Positions 34,207-46,200 of a stretch of 64,000 nucleotides of DNA are shown piece after piece. The stretch spans positions 10,343,562 to 10,407,561 of the forward strand of contig JARUPZ010000020.1 of assembly GCA_031213475.1 (NCBI GenBank), read 5' to 3'. Source of the DNA: Nereocystis luetkeana (Eukaryota; Sar; Phaeophyceae; Laminariales; Laminariaceae). Position numbers and translations under genes: made by a program. How positions within the stretch are numbered: position 1 is the stretch's first letter; each line of letters starts with the position of its first letter. A model generated the notes under the pieces. It saw nothing but the letters and a program-made list of their open reading frames with translations, did no database searches and was not told the origin of the DNA.

Positions 34207-37200
34207 GTACCTGGTACGTGGCAACGTCGTATCTGTGATTTGGCGTGTTTTTTTCACCACGAAACATGTACCAGGTACCAGGTACTGGTATGTATTTTTT
34301 ATTAATAGGATTGAAGAATCGGCACGCACACTGGGTGTGCTGGATGCTGGATGTTGACGGGCAGAAATAACACGAACACACACACATGCACTCACCCACG
34401 TTTGCTATGGAACGTTGGTCCGGACCGCGCCAGCAGTTGTGTAACTGAGACGCCCCTAACCCTCTTAGGACCGCAGTCCCGTTTTGGGGACAAATCATAT
34501 AGAGTTTGACTGGTTTGTCCCCAAAACGGGACTGCGGAAACTCCTTTAGAACTGCAGTCCCGTTTTGGGGACAAAAACTACTCGAAATTATGGTCCCCAA
34601 AAAGAAACAGCAGTTCTGAAAGGTAGATGCTGTACGTACACGTATATACCGATTTTTTTCTCCTACTGTTTCCGAAGTGTTTTTTTTTTTTTTTTTTTGT
34701 CTTTTCGGTAGCGAAAAAGTGATCGTTCGAGCCGTTTATAGCTTCAATTGAAGCCAAAGGTACGTAAGTGACACGGCGTACCTTGGCCTTTCGAGCCATT
34801 CGTGGGTACGATGGAGCGCAGGCCAATTTTTCATGCGGCGCCAGTAAGCGTTTTCCGGGGTACAGCAGTGCGCAGTGGACCTCTTGATGGCCCAAAAGCC
34901 GTGGGGATGCCTATTTTTTGGCTAATGCCCCAAATATTATCCGTACGTATTACCAAGTACCAGGTATACGTCGTTGTTCTCGTGTATACTATGACTGGTA
35001 TACGTCAATGTTCTCGTATACCTGGTACCTGGTAAAGCACGAAGGCATGTAGTAAGGCCATATTTTCGAGACCACTAACTGCGGTAACAACATACCAGGT
35101 ACTATTATTGTCGATACTCCTGCTGTGTGTGTTCTTCACATTAAACCGTTCTTTCTACCCGTCGACATCCAGCACAACCAGTGTCCGTGCCGATTCTCCA
35201 ATCCTAGAAGAGATACAAGTTCTGTGGTCACAAAGCTACGCCACAGAGATACTGCTGTACTATTGTTGATAATACCTTCTTTTTAAGAAATACTTTGTCG
35301 TGGCGTATTGTCCTCGCCATCGGTGGGGTGAGATATTGCGATACTGCTGTTGTTCTATTACGGGCGACCATAGTTAATAGGATCTACGGTGCACACAACA
35401 ACCTATAAATTCCGTACTTTTTCTTTTTTTTTTCTTTTTTTTTCTTTTTTCTTTTCTTCATCCCATTTATTATCTTCGCACATCTTCTTCTCTCTCTCCT
35501 TCCAACTCGTAACTCAGATCCGGGGTCACATAGCAGGCTCCTTTCCCCCCTTCCCGCTACGGTACGTGCCTTCATTTTTTATCGCGAGAAGATTTCAGCA
35601 TTTTCTTCCCTCGTCCACTCGCATCGAATTGTGCCTACCCACGCTGCAAGGCGCTCTCAACAATTGAATCCCTTTTTTATATTTTTGCAAATAAAGTCAA
35701 AGTCCGACCCACCTGGGGCTCTAACCCAGGACTCAAACAAGTAGAATTCGAGGTTAACCACTTGAACCACCGGGGCGACTGACAATACTTGGTCCTATTT
35801 ACTATGGCCCCTGGTAATAGTGACGAGACGAAAGACCCCTTTTCTGTTTTCACATCTTGGCAGCTTGCTGGATCTAGTTTGTGGTCTCCACACGGGGTGT
35901 CCCCTTTGATTGCACGATGATCAACCTTAGCACAACGATTCGCAAATCACACCATCATAATATCATCTTCATATTCATAGTCATCCCTGGTAGTCTAGAG
36001 GTACGAAGTTATTATTGTTGTTAATAGTAATACCTCTGGTAGACCGCCGGGGATATCGACGGCAGGACTGAAATAACAGCAGACGACAGCAGTAGTAGAG
36101 TAGTTACCTAGTTACGGGTACAGCAGTCGTTGCTGTTGTTGTTTCTCTCACTCACTCTCTAATCAATGAGTACGTCGTCACCAAAACGTGGATCCCTAGG
36201 AAGATCCGAGAACCTATTCAAAGAACAATCAAAATCCGGCTGGGAAGCACGTGGTCGTGCTTCCCACTAAAAGTACATGAGACAAAACAGGCAAGCGAAC
36301 ACCGAACTGAAATCGATGTCCTGAACTTCATTAATAACATGGCCGCGGGTATCCACTCAATAACAGCACGGAGGTGGCCCCCGATCTCACAACTAACCAA
36401 CTCGTGGCTAATGCTGTCTGGAGAGCTGTCTGCATCGTACGAAACGCACGGTAGGGTAGTGGTGAGCATAGAGAGGAACACTCCTGCTGTCACCAGTGAC
36501 GTAAATAACAGGAACTGCTGCCTCGTGAACGATGACTGCTGCTCTCGTGATGACGTGCGCGCCGGTCGTGGGTCTCCGTCTGCCGTCCTGCTGCCGTTCT
36601 CCATGGCCGTCTCATCGCCTTGGACCAATCGGCCCGCTCCTTCGCACGTGCTCTTGTTGCCACTGCCTTCCAGTCGGTTCCCCTTTCCCCCCGCTCCGGG
36701 GACACAATGTTTCTCATACTTGGTTGCGGTTCTGATCTGAAACACGAAAGTTATCGCCCTGGGTGAGTTCAGTCCGTCTACGAGTACCGCGTCCCTGGAT
36801 CTTCGCTCGTGAATACGGAGGAGTCAGGGTTGTGAACCGACAGAAACACGCGGTAAACATGCTCCGTTTTTGGGTTTTTTTACAATAAAATCGGTCGGGG
36901 TCGGTCGGTTTTCTGAAGCAAACCGGAACCGAAAACCCCCCCGAACCCCGAACATGTCGATCGGTTCCGGTCGTTCGCTCTTAAAAACCGAGGAAAATTG
37001 TCTGTGTATTCGGTTGTCGGTTCACAAGCGGAAACCGTTTTGTCTCTTTACCTGATCGGGTGGAATCTGTACTGAGCTCCTGTGCTGTTCGTCGTACTCC
37101 TTCTGTGTTCGTCGAAAAATCTGTCGACCTTCGAGTAATGACCACATACATATTGTGACAACGTGATGACGTGACGACACGCTGATTCGTACACTACTTT

Positions 37201-40200
37201 TATGTAGGAGTATTAGAAATAGTAATGATATTCTGTTTGTTTCTGAACAATATGTGGAAATAAGAAATAAGGTGCTGCTGAAAGACGAGGTGTACGTACG
37301 AACCTGTACTCTGTAGACAGTTACCAGGTACCTGGTACCAGGTAAAATGTGTCAAATTCATCATGCCTACGAGGTACCAGGTACGTATTAATAATAACTT
37401 GATACTGCTGTACCTGGTACCGGTTTGTGTCTATTAATACTGTTAAACTGCTGTACAGCCCCAGTGGCTTGATCGGTGGTCCGCATGCCCATCAGGATCA
37501 ATTGCGTGGTTCGAGTCTCTCCGAGTGCATGTTGCATACATAATACCAGGTATATGATTAGCGGAAAGCGCTAGAGGGTGAGTTATCGCAAGCAACATTC
37601 GATGGAAACCGGCGAGCAGTGGGAATGCTAAACCCTATGCGCGACAAAAATAAAGGTGCGTACCGAGGGGGGGCAAGGGACGACACCTGTGTCCACGGCT
37701 TGTCCCGAAGATCGCTGAGGTTAAAACCTCCCACCACGAGGTAGGCTAGAAAGTGAAAAAGCTGTTGAAAACCCCATAAAATAATAAAAATAGTACCAGG
37801 TAGTAAATGATAATAATGACAATAGTAAGACCAACTGTTACGGGAAATTATTTCTGAGCCCTCAAAACTGGGTTTTCAAGCCGAATATACGCGTTTTACT
37901 CGGCGGGAAAGCCCAAAACATCGACAGGCTTCCCCAAGTGCTATGTGACCCCGGATTTGAGTTACAAGTTGGAAGGAGAGAAGATGTGCGAAGATAATAA
38001 ATTGGATGAGCAAATGGTCCCCGGAGTTTTTTGCGAGCTTTCAGAAACAATTTTCGGTTTTTCCGGAGTCCTAGTAAATATTTTTGGGAGCAGCCAATCA
38101 GTTTTCTCTGGGGGCTCAGAAAGAAATAAGGCTGTAGGTCAGAAGAACTGGGGCTAGAAATAATGGATCTTCGAGGATTCTTTATGAAAATTAATGATGT
38201 CCTTAGTCAGAAGAACTGGGGCTAGAAATAATGGATCTTGGAGGATTTTTTTAATGAAAATTCAGGGTGTCCTTAGAACTGGAAATATGGAGGAACAGTC
38301 CAACTAGGACTCTGGAGAAACGGCAAAGTGCTCGAGGAAGCTCCCGGAAAACAAACTAAAGGGGACATCCTGACAAGTCTCCCGGTGTTTTTGACGGTCC
38401 TGTCGAGTAAATCTCCCGGTTTCCGGCAAAAAAAGCCAGTTCTGAGACCTTTTTTTCCCGTAATAGTTGGTCTATTGATAATAATGATAGTGAGAATAGT
38501 AATAAGGGCCGATCTTAGGGCCCATCATAACGAGATTTTTTTTTCATCATTCTCCGCCAATCTTTTTTTCGTTTTATTCGATTTGCATCTGATTGGTCGA
38601 AACGTGAATCACCCGTCAGGCGTTTTGATGTTTGATTCGAATTAAAACGAAAAAAACGACTTCGACAAGAAGCCTTTTGGGACATCTTTTCCTCTTCGTG
38701 TTATTCAAATCGGGGAGTTTGTCCAACTCGACGTTGCATGTTCCTAAATCCGAAGCGAGCCACGCAAACTTGAGCCGTGTCGTCGACTGCTTCATATAGG
38801 TGAGATCCACCATTCCCGAGAGACAGGGCCACCGGAGCAGCCGCAGCACGAGGTCCGACGGTCCCTAGCACAGAGTAGACCATCGGCCGCGCCTCGAAAA
38901 CTTACAAGGCCGTCGCAAACCCAGTTTTTAATCCCTCTTTGCCTCGCGAACCACACAAGACCCGACCAGGGCACGACTTCGGTCAGAAAATTGATCGCCG
39001 TGTCCCCGTCGCTGCTGCCTGCGGGGGGCTTCGGGGCTGCGTCAGCCACCAAAGACATCCCAAGCGCGATAACCTCTTCGGGGGGGCCGGCAGAAACAAC
39101 CGGCCGCTGCCCGCGGCGCCCCCAGGAGGACGCGGGCCGTCGCTCGCCTCGTTGGTTGTCCTCTGGTGTTCGTTGACCTTATGCGTTATTGGATCTAATA
39201 TACGCTATTCCTCGATAGGACCCAAAGGCATATCTTTCACGAAATTCTATTCGAATCAAATAAAAGAAAAAACCCTCTATTATATTATCATGAAAAAGAT
39301 CGTTCGTTAAGATTGGACGTCGTGTTCACCTCTCCCCTCACGCTGACTACGGGTGTGGTACCTCCAGAATGGACCCGATCAGGCCCGGTCCTTCGTGACC
39401 ACCTGCAGAGGTTGTCACTCGAAGAGCCTGGACCCTATTGGGTCTAGCAATTGCTTCCTGAATTCACGACATTACTTTGCTCGGCTTCCGTCGGCCGTAG
39501 CGACGGCTTCAAGAGAACCCTCGCTTCGCGACTTCTCCAGCGACTTCATCGGGTCTAATGACGAGCGTAGGCTGTGAACCATGCCTCGGAGCGCTTACCC
39601 CTGTTGATTCTCGGGTCCTTTTTCCCGTTTTTTCGCCTACTACTCCCCGATAATGAAATGCCCGATATTTTTTTCGTCTGCACCGCAGTAGATACGGCAG
39701 AGTACGTACAGGTTGCTGCTGTGTTGTTTGTACCCCTTTGTTATTTTTCTCTGTTACTTTCTCCTTGGTTCTTTGTCTCACTCTGTTCACAAGCAGTGGT
39801 GTTTTTTGTTATTTCTTCTTTTTTCCAGCTCGTTCTTTTTCAAGTGTTGGCCACCTCGCCTGCGGGGGGGGGGGGGCACGACAGATTGTTTCTCTTAGAT
39901 TTTGCTTTCATTTTTCTTCTCTTTCTTTTTCGATTTGTCTACCTTATTTTTGTTTTCTCTTTGATTGTTTCTTTTCGTTTCACTATTTCATAGATTGTGT
40001 ATGTCGTGCCTGTCGTATCTAGTATGATGACATGGCTTTGCATTGCCCACTGCAGTTCACACTGCACACGTGGCAACGTAGTATCTCTGTGGCGTAGCTT
40101 TGTGACCACAGAACTTGTATCTCTTCTAGGATTGAAGAATCGGCACGGACACTGGTTGTGCTGGATGTCGACGGGTAGAAAGAACGGTTTAATGTGAAGA

Positions 40201-43200
40201 ACACACACACACATATATTCATACTTTTTGTACCTATATATTTATACATGCATACTACTCTACACACGACATCCAGTATGCCCAAGTCCAGTTGGGGATG
40301 GGTGTCTGTCGAATGCCGGTTTTTTCGATTTGTCGTTGTTTCACCCGGAACTTCAATTTCAACTTCCGACAGAATCAGTCAATCTGTTTCTTTCATGTAG
40401 GTGTGCGGTGCTGCTGCTGGGTCGTGGTCATTACGTGTGTGTGTGTTCTTCACATTAAACCGTTGTTTCTACCCGTCGACATCCAGCACAACCAGTGTCT
40501 GTGCTGTTTCTTCAATCCTATTGATAGAAGAGATACAAGTTATGTGGTCACAAAGCTACGCCACGGAGATACTACGTTGCCACGTATTATTATTTATATA
40601 TACCAAGGTATATATATATTTTTTTGCTCATCCCATTTATTATCTCCGCCCATGTTCTTCTATCTCTCCTTCCAACTCGTAACTCAGATCCGGGGTCACA
40701 TAGCAGGCTCGTCTACCCCCTTCCCGCTACGGTACGTGCCTTTATTTTATATCGCGAGAAGATTTCAGCCTTTTCTTCCCTCGTCGACTCGCATCGAATT
40801 GTGCCTACCCACGCTGCAAGGCGCTCTTAACCCCTTTAGAACCGCACTCCCATATGTGGGGACAAAACACTCTAATTATAAGTAGTTTGTCCCCAAAACG
40901 GGACTGGGGTCCTAAAAGGGTTAACAATTGAATCCTTTTTATTTATTTATTTGCAAATATAGTCAAAGTCCGACCCACCTGGGGCTCGAACCCATGACTC
41001 AAACACATGTAGAATTATACCTGGTATGCAGGAAAGCCATGTCATCATACTAGATACGACAGTCACGACATACACATTCCATGTAATAGAGAAATGAAAG
41101 GAAACAATCAAAGAGAAAACAAAGTCAAATCGAAAGACAGGAAGAAAAATAAAAGAAAAAATAGGGAAAACTGACTGTCGCCCCCCCCCCCCCCCCCCCC
41201 CCGCGTAGGCGATGTGGCAAACACTTGAAAATAAAGGGATGGAAAAAAAGAAAACAGAACCCAAACACCACATCTGAAAACAGAGTAGGACAAAGAAACA
41301 TGGCAAAAATAACAGAGGGAAAATAACAGGCAAACCGAAGCCCAAAGCACCCTCCAGGTAGCGGCAGCAGTTGGCGGTACGAGTAGCATGACCAGGTTCT
41401 CCCTGCTAGTCTGCCTGGTACCTTGTTACCCTGACGGCCGTCTCCGCCCTGCGTTCGTCAACTTTGCCCAGCCCCTTTGCGTCAGACAACACGAAACAGG
41501 CAGAGTCAGATCGTCATCCACCCATGCCGGGGTTTGTTATCCGACGAGTCTTGAACAAATAGTAACCGCCAGCCTTCGAAGATGAATACCAGAGACTTTG
41601 TGTACTCGCAGGTATTTGCGGCTACGTCGCGCGGATACCCGAGTTCGCGTCTACCTGGTATTAAATAGCAGCCGGGGGTCCGTTTCACTGCGAGTTTGTT
41701 AGCTGGGTTCCTCGGTGCCTGGGGCCCAAATACTCGACGAGTATAAAGTGTTACTCGTACGTAGCCGTGACGGGTGTGAGCAGGCCGAGTAGTACTCCCG
41801 AGTACCCTAAGGTAATTGGCTAAAGGGTAAACATTCTGCTGTTGTAACAACACCTCTAGCCAGGAGAGCGCGTTGCCATGCAGCCGTGCAGCTGCAGCGG
41901 CATTCGATTATTAAGCATTAAGTTACTATTTTTTCAATCTCGAATAAAAATGTTGAGCGCTTGACATTTATGTATGCGTAAAGGATGGGCGAAAACTGGC
42001 TTTTTCATTATGATTCGGTCCGCGAGGGTAAAAATAGTAGAAGGCCTTCCACCCACCATGAAAATGAACACGTACCGTTTTTACCATGTGTGTGTGTGTG
42101 TGTTCTTCACATTAAACCGTTCTTTCTACCCGTCGACATCCAGCACAACCAGTGTCCGTGCCGATTCTTCCATCCTAGAAGAGATACAAGTTCTGTGGTC
42201 ACAAAGCTACGCCACAGAGATACTACGTTGCCACGTGTGCAGTGTGAACTGCAGTGGGCAATGCAAAGCCATGTCATCATACTAGATACGACAGGCACGA
42301 CATACGCAATCTATGAAATAGTGAAACGAAAAGAAACAATCAAAGAGAAAACAAAAACAAGGTAGACAAGTCGAAAAAGAAAAAGAAGAAAAAAAATGAA
42401 AGCAAAATCTAAGAGAAACAATCTGTCGTACCTGGTGCCAAGTATACATTCAGAACTATCCCAGCCTAATTCCAGGTGATTTTGTCCCGGGTGTAACCAT
42501 GGGGTTTATATTTCTCTCTTATTGCCCCATCTGGCCGTCTCGTCAATTTTTGACATCGCTCTGCAGATCCTGTCTTCAAACCAAATAGCAATAACGAAGG
42601 TCTTCAGGGACGACGTACCCAACACGTGGGCGCCTGAGCCCGGACCGCTCAAGCTCGTGGCCGTCAACACCGGCGCGGGCCGTCTGGTGCTCAACCCCGA
42701 TGTGAGTATAGCCTTTGTCTCCCTTCTGTCCTGCGTATGTCTTTTCTTTGCCTTGCTTCGCCTAGCCCTTGCCTTGGATTTCCTTGCCTTGCCTTGGGCT
42801 GCCTCATGTTGTTTTTCCTCGCCTTTCCTTGTCTTGTTTCGCCTTGTCTTGTTTTGCCTTATCTTGCTTTGCCGTTGTCCACTACTCGGACTGATGGGAC
42901 AAATTTTCTTCGGCAAAGTGCAAAAATAAACGCATCCGTTCGGTAAAACCGTGAAACCTGTTGGGCATGATGGTTTAGTCAGTGCGTGCTGTGCGATCTT
43001 GGGTCTTGGAGCATACAGTAGTACAGTAGTACGGTTTCGGGGCGACTTGGCTAAAACATTCATTACCAAAACCTGAGAATACCATCCGTACGAGCAGCAC
43101 TAGAAAAATTGAAAATATCATGAAAATATCGTCCCTTTGCGCCGCGTGGTCAAACGGTTTTTACTCCAACGCCTTGTCCGATAATAATTCCCCCTTGTTT

Positions 43201-46200
43201 GGATGTATCGAAAAAAGAGGAGCAAATAGTGTGAAGTCGGAAGGTACACGACCATAAAAATATTAAATTCCGAAGATACCCGCCATAAGGTTTGAGGTAG
43301 AGCCTGCTTGCTATGAGCACGACCCTTCAAACCGAAAGTTCCGAAGTTTGCGGAAAATTTCGGGAAAAAAAAATCTGGGGCCGATATTGGGGTAAGATCG
43401 GCTTCAGAAAAAATCGGGCGGATGTTTAGTTCGAAGCGGCGAGATTCCGTGTCCTCGACAGAAATCGATCGGTAAAACCAACGACATCGAAATGAACTCT
43501 GAACGGAGTGCTATCGTTAGGGGCCCCGACCCACATTAGGGTCACTAACGATGTTCACAGAAGGGGCGGTAATATGTGGCGGGCGCTGGCCAGGCGTACG
43601 ATGTAAAAACTATTGGCCGCTGGTGTGTACACAAAGCAGATGACAAATTTCTCGATCCGTGTCGAATGGCAAGTAACAGGGGTTGTTCAGGTTTGGGAGA
43701 ACAGCGTGGAATGCCGCCGGCAAGCTTTCTCCCTCTATTTCGACCATGGATCCACCTGAAAATATATTTTCGTTTCTCTATTTCATAGAATGTGTATGAC
43801 ATACCTGTCGTATCCAGTGTGATGACATGGCATTGCATTGCCCACTAATGTGCTTGCTGCATACCAGGTACGTGGCAATGTAGTATCTCTGTGGCGTAGT
43901 TTTGGTGACCACAGAACTTGTATCTCTTTTTGATTGAAGAATCGGCACGGACACGGGTTGTGCTGGATGTCGACGGGTAGCAAGAACGGGTTAATGTGAA
44001 GACCACACACACATATCTTCGAGGCCGTCTTGTACACTCGCTGGCCTTGCCCGACATAAGCGTGTTGGCGGTGGGCTGACTCCGTGTTGAGATCGAAGGT
44101 CTAACCTCGCACAAGCTGATTTCTATCAGCGTGTTGACAATTTGCAACGAAACGCAACAAATTCCGCCGCCTGCAGCCAGTTGAATGAAATAGGAAAAAC
44201 AAACAGGAATAAAAACAAAGGTTTTGCCTCTTTTCCCCCACACAGCTGCGGTACGACAACTTCTTCGGCCGTTTCTTGAGCGCAATATCTGTGGAAGAAA
44301 ACTTCAAACCTGGCGTTCCCATTGTTTTTGGGTCTAACTTATAGTCAGAATCTGCAACTGCAACGTCATCGTCTGGAGTTTTTACTCATACGACCCCCCC
44401 TTGTGTCGAGGGGCATCCGAAAAACAGAATTCCAGAACAGCACCTATTTCCCGAGACGCTGCCAGGTGGGGGGGGTTAAACTGAACATACTTTCCCAAGT
44501 ATGATATATGCGTACACCTACTCCTTAAGTGTTGTCGTTGCTGTCTTCAACTTTACTCATGCCTTGAATATGGACTCCTTGAGTCACCGGACGACACGCC
44601 CCCCCAAAACTTTAACGGAAGAGTAAATCTCTGGGAAAAAAATCCACCAGGTACTCGTAGTCACATGAAATATATATATCAAAAGAAACAGCCAGATCGT
44701 ACCAGATACCAGAACACATCATGGCTGAAACAAATTGTACACCTCTTTAAACAGGAAAAAAGTGTGTGTTTCGTCAGATATCGACGTCTTTTTTTGCATG
44801 TATTTTTTTTTCCGGTTGTTTTTGTGGTTTTGGATAGTGACTTTTGTGTGAAATGTGGCGACCTTGAAATGTTCCGTCCGACTGTACGGTAGTGATTTGT
44901 TGTTGCGTTGTGGTGGGCGTGTTTCGAAGATATGCCTAAGGTCGCAAGGTCTCAGAACGACGGAACGGTCGGCCAAATCGCCGTCTATGCTTTGGTGGGG
45001 TACATTTGACGGGATGGAGGCGTTATTGTAACTGCCATACCGTCGTGGTTGCCGAAAGGTTCAAACCGACCTCTCTGCCTCACTGGGTCAGCTGCCGCTT
45101 CTGGTTGCGATGCACAACAAGCAGTATCAAAGTTCCCTTCGTGGGAGAGTCGACGATTTCCAGCACGAGGGTTTAATATTATGAATACACAATGCCTACT
45201 CTATTAGTAGATTATTCCCATCGTGCCCGGCCTTTGTCAGATGTTGCACAATAGTAGTATCTGTGTACTGTAGTACCGATCCCACCCAGGAAACATGCCT
45301 TGTTACGTACGTACCAGGTACCACCTATCATCGATACCAACATCATGCAGGTTATGTGCTTCCCATCCAGCAATATGAGCTATTAGGAATCTAGTGTACG
45401 ATGAATGATACATATATACCAGGTACCAGAGCAGGAATCTATCTACTTTTTTTTTCATGATCACTTTTACCTTCCAGTTTAACTTTTAACTCGTAGGAGG
45501 TTATATTCTTAGCGATCTTCTTCTGGACAAGCCGTGGTCACGGGCGTCGCCCCTTATCCCCCCCGGTACCTGCCTTCATTTTTTTCGCGCATAGGGTTCA
45601 GCATTCCCACTGCTCGTCGATTTTTATCGAAGGTTGCTAACTCTCTCCGCTGGTCATAGTTTTAAGCAAGAGAAAGCATTGACGAGTATGCACTCGGTGC
45701 GACTCGAACCCACGAACTGATGTAAGCAGGCGTGCCGACCACCTACCAAGCCACTGGGGACGCCGCCTTCAATATAATGGTGTATAACCCTGGAGTATAT
45801 TGGTAATGAATGGTCTACCTGCTATCTCATACCAGGTATGTTGGAGGTGTGCAAGCAATGCGATGTTTCGAGATTTGAAGCATTTATATTTTTTCCTTAA
45901 TTTTTTGCATGTGACAGGATGGCGGTATCGTGATCGCCGAGGTTCAAGCGGACCTGACTGGGCACGGCATCACCGTCGTTTCGCACGAGTCTTTCGACAT
46001 ATACCAATCGACGAAACAGATCATCATCTCCGGCGACGGCTTCGTAGACGGAGTCAAGGTATGGTACAAGTATGCAAAGTACGGTCTACTATTGTGTTTG
46101 ATGCTGTTGTAGGGTATGGTTAGGTAAGGCGCAGCATGGTGAGGGATGAATCGATACTACTGCTGTATGGCACGCTATGGTTCGGTATGGTGTTAGGGGT

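Larger units (their letters stand above)
40430..41390 (+). repeat. Family D copy carrying SINE B, itself carrying a TTAA MITE
   Basis: D starts at 40,430, stops near 40,600 after CGTTGCCACGT, and resumes near 41,030 (GCCATGTCATCATACTAGAT) to 41,390. Between lies a minus SINE B (40,610-41,010), which holds a TTAA MITE at 40,831-40,920. This is a three-level nest with the order D, then SINE B, then MITE. Confidence 0.75.

Noticed and set aside
33785-34600. 271-codon minus frame
   Set aside because: It runs through a family D copy, a SINE B with a 28-A tract and two MITEs. The openness comes from repeats.
42506-43069. 187-codon minus frame rich in Lys/Arg
   Set aside because: It is the complement of exon 5 and of a CCTTGCCTTG tract, which gives an artificial basic repeat.
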